DNA from: UBA11164 sp002420085
Lineage (GTDB): Bacteria; Pseudomonadota; Gammaproteobacteria; Xanthomonadales; Xanthomonadaceae
Assembly: GCA_031976395.1 (NCBI GenBank)
Contig: DALYLJ010000100.1
Span: forward strand, 1 to 11,474
DNA: 11,474 bases
Direction: 5' to 3'
In this document: in pieces, positions 6,825-11,474 of the stretch
How positions within the stretch are numbered: the first letter of the stretch is position 1
How the letters are laid out: the number at the start of each line of letters is the position of its first letter
Program-made: the position numbers and the translations under genes
Notes under the pieces: generated by a model
Database searches by the model: none
Seen by the model: only the letters and a program-made list of their open reading frames with translations
Told to the model about the DNA's origin: nothing

Positions 6825-8210
6825 TCAACCCCTGCTACGGACAGATTTGCCGGATTTGCCGGGCTTCGCCGGCGTGCCGGGACGGGCCGCTCGGCCGGCC
6901 GTGTCGTTCGGATCGGATGCCGGCTTGGCCTGCCGCTTCGAGGTGCGGACGGTGGCGGATTTGCTCGGCTTTCCGGGTATTGCGGATTTTCCGGACGCAC
7001 TGGACGTGCTGGATTTGCTCGCTTTTCCGGATCGAGTTGACGCGCCTGATGTGCCCGGAGCGCTGCCCCACCAGTCGTTGGCCGGTGCTGGAATCACTGC
7101 CGGTTCGGCACGGACGGCGCGACCGGCCATGCTGCGTGTAGCGCTCGACCGAGCCGGACGCGGCCTGGTCGTCGGGCCGCTGGTCGAGCGCGGCGATCGA
7201 CGCGCAACCGGCGCCTGGGCCGGAGCAGGGTCGCCCTCGCGTTGATCATCGGCCACCGGCGCGTGCCCCGTCACGGTGCTGGCAGTGCTGCGGGCGCTGG
7301 TCCGGCTGCCTGCCTCCAGCGCATCGAGCCGGACGCGCAGCCGGCGCAGTTCCCGTTCGAGGGCATGAACCTTGGCATGGCTGGCCTGAACTTCGGTGCG
7401 GGTCGGCATGCCGAAGGCACGCGCCGCATGTTCGACCTCGGTCTGCACCGCCGCCCGCAGCCGCATCTGCGAGTTGACCAGTTCGCCGTACACGCTGCGG
7501 AATTCGTCGGACAGCGCGATCTCGGCATAGGCGTCCTCGGCGGCATCGATCCACAGGTCGAACAGGCCACGAGCCGAGGTCAACTGCCTGCCCGGTTCAT
7601 CACGCTCGGCCAGCAACGCCTCGAAGCGGACGAAGGCATTTTCGCCGGCTCGGGCCAGCAGCGCCTGATAGCGGCTGGTCTGCTCCTGATAGTCGATCTG
7701 GGCACGCGCGAGGCGCTGCCAGCGCTCCTGGTGCTCGCGACTGAAGCCGAATGTCGGCAGGCGCAGGCTCTGGCTGATCTGATCGCGAGCCGAAGCGAGC
7801 AAGGGCGATGCGTCGGCAAGCCAGCGCTCGATGTCGTGCAACCCCTGACCATGGAAGGATTTGAACAGTTCGGGGAACGGTTGAACGCCATTGGCACCGA
7901 TCGCCTGCCGCCAGGCACTGGCGATGTCCTTGGCGGAGGCCGACTGACCGGCGAAGGTGCCGGCCAATTCCTGCATCAGGCCATAGCCGTGACGCATCTG
8001 GCGACTGAACTGCTCCAGCGCGCGATTGGCTTCCTCGCGACCGCCGTGCGCCAGCCGCGACCACCCATCGATCGCCTGTTGAAAGCCCTGTCCGGGTGAG
8101 GTCGCGGCACTGCCGCCGGACTGGCGCACGAAATCGCCCCAACTCTGCCAGTACTGGCGCGCCAGGGACTGAAACTGCTCGGCCCAGTCGGCCGGATTCG
8201 ATGCACTCAT
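6825..8210 (-). CDS. phaE: Class III PHA synthase subunit PhaE with a long basic C-terminal tail
   Basis: 461-residue non-catalytic partner that class III PhaC needs for activity. Residues 1-300 are helical, Gln/Arg/Ala-rich PhaE-like sequence: ADWAEQFQSLARQYWQSWGDF near the start and a probable coiled coil at about 265-300 (VHALERELRRLRVRLDALEA). Residues 301-461 are a low-complexity extension rich in Ser, Ala, Pro, Gly, Arg and Lys. It includes GKASKS, GKPSKS and GKSGKS units and ends in SVRSRG. PhaE proteins I know of are nearer 350 residues. The ATG at 8210 has GGAG six bases upstream; the frame extends 37 codons further but that part is not PhaE-like. PhaE assignment rests on size, composition and the phaC neighbour, as PhaE is poorly conserved. 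Confidence 0.88.
   Translation of the reverse strand: MSASNPADWAEQFQSLARQYWQSWGDFVRQSGGSAATSPGQGFQQAIDGWSRLAHGGREEANRALEQFSRQMRHGYGLMQELAGTFAGQSASAKDIASAWRQAIGANGVQPFPELFKSFHGQGLHDIERWLADASPLLASARDQISQSLRLPTFGFSREHQERWQRLARAQIDYQEQTSRYQALLARAGENAFVRFEALLAERDEPGRQLTSARGLFDLWIDAAEDAYAEIALSDEFRSVYGELVNSQMRLRAAVQTEVEHAARAFGMPTRTEVQASHAKVHALERELRRLRVRLDALEAGSRTSARSTASTVTGHAPVADDQREGDPAPAQAPVARRSPRSTSGPTTRPRPARSSATRSMAGRAVRAEPAVIPAPANDWWGSAPGTSGASTRSGKASKSSTSSASGKSAIPGKPSKSATVRTSKRQAKPASDPNDTAGRAARPGTPAKPGKSGKSVRSRG
6957..6976. repeat. Short in-frame repeat in the phaE tail, copy 1
   Basis: A 20-base unit, GGATTTGCTCGGCTTTCCGG, recurs at 7011-7030 with two differences. The offset is 54 bases (18 codons), so it is in frame and encodes GKPSKS on the minus strand. 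It points to growth of the tail by duplication. Confidence 0.6.
7011..7030. repeat. Short in-frame repeat in the phaE tail, copy 2
   Basis: Second copy of the 20-base unit (GGATTTGCTCGCTTTTCCGG), encoding GKASKS. The surrounding tail uses AAA lysine, GGA glycine, one ATA isoleucine and a terminal AGG arginine. These codons look less GC-biased than those of its neighbours. Confidence 0.6.
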
Positions 8211-8239
8211 CGCCGCTCCGCGAGTTCGATGTGACACTG

Positions 8240-8267
8240 ATGCTAGCATGCCAATGCTGCAATGCAG
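8240..8267 (-). promoter_or_regulatory. phaE promoter region with PhaR-type CTGC-N3-GCAG site
   Basis: CTGCAATGCAG (8257-8267) fits the CTGC-N3-4-GCAG pattern described for PhaR regulators in Paracoccus and Rhodobacter. It sits in a TGC/GCA-rich stretch. On the minus strand a possible extended -10, TGC-TAGCAT (hexamer 8245-8240), lies just downstream and 29 bases before the phaE ATG. The site would overlap the -35 position, where a repressor could act. No PhaR gene is in the window. A match this short can arise by chance. Confidence 0.35.
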
Positions 8268-8268
8268 T

Positions 8269-8285
8269 AACGGCGCATCGCCGTT
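8269..8285. terminator. Perfect 7-bp hairpin upstream of phaE
   Basis: AACGGCG (8269-8275) and CGCCGTT (8279-8285) are perfect inverted copies around a three-base loop. It abuts the larger hairpin at 8287-8318. Read from the minus strand it lies between the small membrane-protein gene and the phaE promoter. Confidence 0.4.
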
Positions 8286-8286
8286 C

Positions 8287-8318
8287 GCACGACTCGGCCT
8301 GCACGGGCCAAGTCGTGC
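8287..8318 (-). terminator. Strong 12-bp hairpin after the sigma-factor operon
   Basis: GCACGACT-C-GGCC (8287-8299) pairs with GGCC-A-AGTCGTGC (8306-8318): 12 base pairs, one mismatch, six-base loop. On the minus strand it begins about 55 bases after the stop of the membrane-protein gene. It is well placed to end that transcript before phaE. No T-run follows, so it may instead be an mRNA-stabilising stem or a protein-binding palindrome. Confidence 0.45.
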
Positions 8319-8372
8319 CAACCGAGCCAGTGGCGAATCCGATCAGGTGCGATCTGGCACGGTCAGACCCGA

Positions 8373-8756
8373 TCAGCGGACATGACGATCGAGCGCCTGA
8401 CGCAGCAAAGATACTTGCAGTTCCAGACGCTTGATCTCGCGCAGGCTGCGATTGGCTTCCAGATGATTGCCCATGAAGCCCTTGGCGACCGTGGTGAACT
8501 GCACCAGCACCAGGGCGGCCACGCCCCACTTGATCGCCGCCAGCGGCTCGCTCGATCCGATCATCTGCCACAGGGCATACAGGCCGGCCAGGAAGGCGAT
8601 GCCGCCCAGCAGGTACAGCAACCACATCACCCAGCCCATCGGACCGTGAAACACCCCGATCGCCTGGCGCAGATAGCCGGGCTCGGCATGCCGAGCCAGC
8701 AGTTCCCGATCCTCGGCCGAAAGGGCCTGGCCGATCGCGTCATCGAGCTTGTTCAT
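8373..8756 (-). CDS. Small two-helix membrane protein (DUF6768-like), candidate sigma-factor regulator
   Basis: 127-residue protein. A cytosolic N-terminus (NKLDDAIGQALSAEDRELLARHAEPGYLRQ, 2-31) precedes membrane helices at about 41-64 and 72-92. A basic amphipathic C-terminal helix follows (REIKRLELQVSLLRQAL, about 106-122). The start and the EIKRLELQV segment resemble what I recall of DUF6768, a small family found beside ECF sigma factors. The start at 8756 is set by a strong GGAGG five bases upstream. It overlaps the sigma-factor gene by 17 bases, so the two are co-translated. An anti-sigma role is inferred from this pairing. No zinc-type anti-sigma motif (HxxxCxxC) is visible. Confidence 0.8.
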   Translation of the reverse strand: MNKLDDAIGQALSAEDRELLARHAEPGYLRQAIGVFHGPMGWVMWLLYLLGGIAFLAGLYALWQMIGSSEPLAAIKWGVAALVLVQFTTVAKGFMGNHLEANRSLREIKRLELQVSLLRQALDRHVR

Positions 8757-9315
8757 CGTTGCCTCCATCCAGTTGTGCGCGTACTTTGCGGCGCGCATGC
8801 ATGAGCCGGGTCTTGACCGTTCCCGGCGGTACGTCGAGTGCGACCGCAATCTCGGCCACGCTCAGATTCTCGATATGGAACAGGGCCAGGGCGGCACGTT
8901 GTTCACTGGGCAGGTCGGCGATAGCGGCACCTATCCGAGCCAGATCGATGGCGAACTCGGCGCCGTCGCGCTCGGCCACGGTGGGTTCGTCGATCTGCTC
9001 GGCGGCCAGCGCGGCGGCATCGCGCCGATCCCGATCGCTGTTGCGAAATGCCCGCTGACAGCGGCGGGTGACGATGCGGTAGGCCCAGGCCGGAAACGCA
9101 GCGACATCATCGAGCCGACCGAGGCCGCGCAGGATTTCGATCCAGGCGTCCTGGACCGCGTCCTGAGCGCGCTCGATGCCACCGGTCATCCGCCAGGCAT
9201 GACGCAGCAGACGCGGCTGCCAGCGGGCCACCAACCGGGCCAGTGCATCGCGATCACCGGCCTGAGCCGAACTGGCCAGGTACTCGTCGAGGATCCGTTC
9301 ACTGTCTCTGATCAC
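8740..9315 (-). CDS. ECF-type RNA polymerase sigma factor
   Basis: 191-residue sigma-70 family protein of ECF size. Sigma-2 covers about 25-90, with AWRMTGGIERAQDAVQDAWIEILRGL for core binding and FPAWAYRIVTRRCQRAFR for -10 recognition. Sigma-4 covers about 130-183, with the helix-turn-helix ADLPSEQRAALALFHIENLSVAEIAVALDVPPGTVKTRLMHARRKV. Regions 1.1 and 3 are absent, as in ECF factors. GTG at 9315 was chosen because family similarity begins there (MIRDSERILDEYL). A G-run lies eight bases upstream, and further upstream the frame reads through the tandem repeats. It overlaps the downstream membrane-protein gene. The upstream 16-bp repeats suggest regulated or self-regulated expression. The signal it answers to is unknown. 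Confidence 0.92.
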   Translation of the reverse strand: MIRDSERILDEYLASSAQAGDRDALARLVARWQPRLLRHAWRMTGGIERAQDAVQDAWIEILRGLGRLDDVAAFPAWAYRIVTRRCQRAFRNSDRDRRDAAALAAEQIDEPTVAERDGAEFAIDLARIGAAIADLPSEQRAALALFHIENLSVAEIAVALDVPPGTVKTRLMHARRKVRAQLDGGNDEQAR

Positions 9316-9335
9316 GCCTCTCGCCCCCCATTCGA

Positions 9336-9367
9336 TGATCGGTTGATCCTGTGATCGGTCGATCCTG
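9336..9367. repeat. Tandem 16-bp repeat in the sigma/cupin divergent region
   Basis: TGATCGGTTGATCCTG (9336-9351) is followed with no gap by TGATCGGTCGATCCTG (9352-9367); only position 9 differs. Each unit contains a pseudo-palindrome, GATC-GGTT/C-GATC. The block lies 21-52 bases upstream of the sigma-factor start and about 77 bases from the cupin -10 element. Direct repeats in this position are typical of an operator or activator site, but the binding protein is unknown. Confidence 0.7.
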
Positions 9368-9390
9368 CCTTTCAGGTGCCCGCCTGGCGG

Positions 9391-9399
9391 TGATCGGTT
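9391..9399. repeat. Third, partial copy of the divergent-region repeat
   Basis: TGATCGGTT repeats the first nine bases of the 9336 unit, 39 bases after the second copy begins. It is followed by CAATTCC, which on the minus strand reads GGAATTGAACC, loosely like an ECF -35 (GGAAC/TGAAC). Confidence 0.45.
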
Positions 9400-9443
9400 C
9401 AATTCCGGCCGCGCGCACCCCCACCCCGCCCGCCTGACTGGCG

Positions 9444-9449
9444 TACAGT
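9444..9449 (+). promoter_or_regulatory. Candidate -10 element for the cupin gene
   Basis: TACAGT (four of six) ends 34 bases before the cupin ATG, the same distance as before ybeZ and corC. An in-frame GTG at 9448 falls inside it, which argues for the later ATG as the true start. No clear -35 is present, so an activator may be needed. Confidence 0.35.
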
Positions 9450-9483
9450 GCGCTTCGATACCCCGCACACCGCCAGCGCGACC

Positions 9484-10458
9484 ATGACCGCAGAATCTCC
9501 TCGACCAGCCACTGCCCCGGCCCCCGAAGCACCGGTCATCGCCTGCCGCGATCTGACCGCGACGATCGCCGAATACGAAGCACGTGGCCTCCGGCTGGAC
9601 ATGATCGCCCCGGCCGATGCCCCACGCACGGCCTTGATGTCCGGGCCGGATGGCCGGGTGCATCTGGAATCCAGCCAGCCGGCGCCGTGCCGGCCCGATT
9701 GGTCGCCCGACGCCCTGGTCGTCATCCGCGCCGACACCGCCACCGACGCGCCCGGACGCGCCGGGATGCACTACCGCGACTTGATTCCGTCACGCATGGA
9801 CGGTCGTTTCATCGTCTCGCGGATCAGCATTCCGGAAGGTGGCCCGGTGCCGGACTATGTCCACTATCACCGGGTCGGCTTCCAGATCATCTACTGCCTG
9901 CACGGCTGGGTGCGGGTGCTCTATCAGGACCAGGGACCGGCTCTGACGATGGTGGCCGGAGACTGCGTGCTGCAACCCCCCGGCATCCGTCATCGCGTGC
10001 TGGAAGCATCGCCAGGGCTCACCGTGCTGGAAATCGCCAGCCCGGCCGAGCACGAAACCTGGCGCGACCACACACTCGAACTGCCGACCGCCGTGATCCT
10101 GCCAGCACGAACGTTCGAGGGTCAGCGCTTCGTGCATTCGATCGCCGCGACCAGCCCCTGGCAGCCCGGACCATGGCCAGGATTCGAGGTCCAGGAGACC
10201 GGCATCGGCGCCGCCAGTGCCGGACATGGCGAGGTGCGTCGACTGCGTAGCCGCCCCCCCGAAGCACGGACCGATCGCCTGCGGCAGCAGCGTGTATTCA
10301 GCTTGCTGATGTCGATCTCGGGTCGGCTGACCGTGCATGGCCCGACCCTCGGCGAGCACCGGCTCGATCCGGGCGATGCCTGCCTGATCCCAACTGGTGC
10401 CGAATTCAGCCTGTCGGCGGCGTCGCCCAGCGAATGGCTCTGGGTCGAGGCCGATTGA
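9484..10458 (+). CDS. Two-domain cupin protein of unknown function
   Basis: 324-residue protein, probably cytosolic as no signal peptide is seen. Residues about 18-62 (DLTATIAEYEARGLRL...GPDGRVHLE) faintly resemble half of a VOC/glyoxalase fold. Cupin domain 1 spans about 110-190: motif 1 has His127 and His129 (HYH) but Gln134 where a metal-binding Glu is usual, and motif 2 is GDCVLQPPGIRH ending in His170. Cupin domain 2 spans about 265-322, with LDPGDACLIPTGAEFSL, and lacks metal histidines. So domain 1 may bind a metal while domain 2 looks structural or regulatory. I recognise the fold and the GGPVPDYVHYH style of the family but no named function. ATG 9484 has no Shine-Dalgarno. Divergence from the sigma factor suggests shared control. 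Confidence 0.82.
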   Translation: MTAESPRPATAPAPEAPVIACRDLTATIAEYEARGLRLDMIAPADAPRTALMSGPDGRVHLESSQPAPCRPDWSPDALVVIRADTATDAPGRAGMHYRDLIPSRMDGRFIVSRISIPEGGPVPDYVHYHRVGFQIIYCLHGWVRVLYQDQGPALTMVAGDCVLQPPGIRHRVLEASPGLTVLEIASPAEHETWRDHTLELPTAVILPARTFEGQRFVHSIAATSPWQPGPWPGFEVQETGIGAASAGHGEVRRLRSRPPEARTDRLRQQRVFSLLMSISGRLTVHGPTLGEHRLDPGDACLIPTGAEFSLSAASPSEWLWVEAD

Positions 10459-10484
10459 TCGATCCGAAGGCCAGCGAACGACGC

Positions 10485-11399
10485 TCAGGATCGGACCACC
10501 GCCACAGCGGTCGCCGGAAAATCACAGAACAGGCCATCGACACCGGACGCGACGGCAGCGCGCAATTCCTCCTCGATGCTGGCGAAACCGGCGCCGACGG
10601 CATCGTCGCGAAAGGTCCAGGCATCGACCCGAACCCCGATCGCATGGGCAGCGGCGACCACCGCTGCGAGCGGAGCGTCCGGACGTGTACCCGGCCCGCC
10701 ATCCGACCGCGACAGGATGGTCTTGTCGATGCCCAGCGCGAACAGCCAATCGCCATGCTCGGCCAGGGCGGCGCGCCAATCGGCCTCGGCATCGATCAGC
10801 AGGCAGGCATTCAGTCCGGTCGCATCGACGATCCGTCGCAACGGCTCGGCCTCGAAGCACTGCACCCAGACCTCGACCCCGGCCGGCCGGCTGCGCATGG
10901 CATCGATGAACAGCGGAACCGGATCGATCCCGAGCGCAGCCAAGGCACTGGGATGCTTGATCTCGGGATACAGGATCACCGCCTGGCCGCGCGCGTCGGC
11001 GACCTGCCCGGCCCAGCACAGGATGTCGCGGAATCGCGGCAGCGGATAGCGACGATCATGGCGGCGAGATCGACCGGGGAAGGGTTGCATGGCGCGCAGT
11101 CGATCCAGTTCGACCGCATCGAAATCGTGGCAGAACCAATCGCCGTCCCGGCGACGATCAGCAAACTCTGGACGATCAGCGACATCGGTACTGCGCCCCA
11201 GCCCCGGCTCGTGCCGGGCGAACAGCACACCATCGCGACTGACCACCAGATCGGGCTCGACGACATCGGCCCCCTGGGCGAGCGCCGTCGCATAAGCGAT
11301 CAGGGTGTGCTCGGGCAGAACGCCACTGGCACCGCGATGACCGATCACCTGGACCGGACGGCCGTCGAAGCTGCTGGTTTTTTCCATTGCGTGGCTCAT
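10485..11399 (-). CDS. GlpQ-like glycerophosphodiester phosphodiesterase
   Basis: 304-residue GDPD-family TIM-barrel enzyme that would split glycerophosphodiesters into glycerol-3-phosphate and an alcohol, with a metal ion. The catalytic set is present: His21-Arg22 (IGHRGASGVLPEHT), Glu48 and Asp50 (EPDLVVSRDG), His63 (FARHEPGL), Glu146 and Lys148 (YPEIKHP) and Trp261 (WTFRDD). The TDVADRPEFADRRR segment is of GlpQ type. GlpQ is normally periplasmic, yet no signal peptide is visible, and an in-frame TGA five codons upstream rules out a longer N-terminus. ATG 11399 has GAGG about eight bases upstream; a second ATG lies four codons in. It converges on the cupin gene with 26 bases between stops and no obvious terminator. 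Confidence 0.92.
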   Translation of the reverse strand: MSHAMEKTSSFDGRPVQVIGHRGASGVLPEHTLIAYATALAQGADVVEPDLVVSRDGVLFARHEPGLGRSTDVADRPEFADRRRDGDWFCHDFDAVELDRLRAMQPFPGRSRRHDRRYPLPRFRDILCWAGQVADARGQAVILYPEIKHPSALAALGIDPVPLFIDAMRSRPAGVEVWVQCFEAEPLRRIVDATGLNACLLIDAEADWRAALAEHGDWLFALGIDKTILSRSDGGPGTRPDAPLAAVVAAAHAIGVRVDAWTFRDDAVGAGFASIEEELRAAVASGVDGLFCDFPATAVAVVRS

Positions 11400-11474
11400 C
11401 GCCCATCCTCGTCACCCATCCTTGCAGCCATGCTCGCCACCGATGGTCAACGTCAATAATGGCTCATCGCGGAT

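Noticed and set aside
7242..8099. Plus-strand open frame antisense to phaE
   Set aside because: phaE is supported by its start site, its Shine-Dalgarno, its length and its tight coupling to phaC.
9316..9771. Longer N-terminus of the sigma factor
   Set aside because: The extra residues are unlike any sigma factor, and the frame runs through the tandem repeats and into the divergent cupin gene.
10434..11459. 341-codon plus-strand open frame antisense to the phosphodiesterase
   Set aside because: The minus-strand reading has a full set of GDPD catalytic motifs; this one is its shadow.
11459..11474. Possible plus-strand gene start (ATG at 11459)
   Set aside because: Five codons before the edge and no Shine-Dalgarno; nothing can be supported.

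Overview
The window is GC-rich chromosomal DNA that looks like a gammaproteobacterium, probably Xanthomonadales or a nearby Chromatiales-type lineage. The evidence is the phoH(ybeZ)-ybeY-corC cluster, an E. coli-type purB, and a class III (PhaE/PhaC) polyhydroxyalkanoate (PHA) synthase operon. Genes are tightly packed. No rRNA, tRNA, CRISPR array, insertion sequence or phage gene was recognised. Taxonomy is inferred from gene content only.

Layout: (1) 1-234, minus strand, the 5' part of an unrecognised exported or membrane-anchored protein that runs off the left edge. (2) 445-4280, plus strand: ybeZ, ybeY, corC and a DUF4105/Lnb-type membrane protein. In many gammaproteobacteria the gene after corC is lnt, the apolipoprotein N-acyltransferase. 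Here that slot holds a protein with the architecture of the Bacteroides lipoprotein N-acyltransferase Lnb, including candidate catalytic His66 and Cys165. (3) 4311-5678, plus strand: purB. (4) 5731-8210, minus strand: phaE then phaC. The PhaE has an extra basic, Gly/Ser/Pro/Lys-rich tail of about 160 residues. (5) 8373-9315, minus strand: an ECF sigma factor overlapping a small two-helix membrane protein, probably its regulator. (6) 9484-10458, plus strand: a two-cupin protein divergent from the sigma factor. (7) 10485-11399, minus strand: a GlpQ-like glycerophosphodiester phosphodiesterase, convergent with the cupin gene.

How the genes fit together: ybeZ/ybeY act in RNA metabolism and ribosome maturation; corC and the Lnb-like protein act at the envelope; purB makes IMP and AMP; phaEC polymerise hydroxyacyl-CoA into storage granules. 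The sigma/membrane pair and the cupin gene share a 168-bp divergent control region. It holds a near-perfect 16-bp tandem repeat plus a third half copy, the clearest unexplained regulatory signal here. The phaE upstream region carries a CTGC-N3-GCAG site like those bound by the PHA regulator PhaR, followed by two adjacent strong hairpins.

The most promising points are the Lnb-for-Lnt positional replacement, the histone-like tail of PhaE, and the repeat-controlled sigma/cupin locus. None has been tested against a database here.
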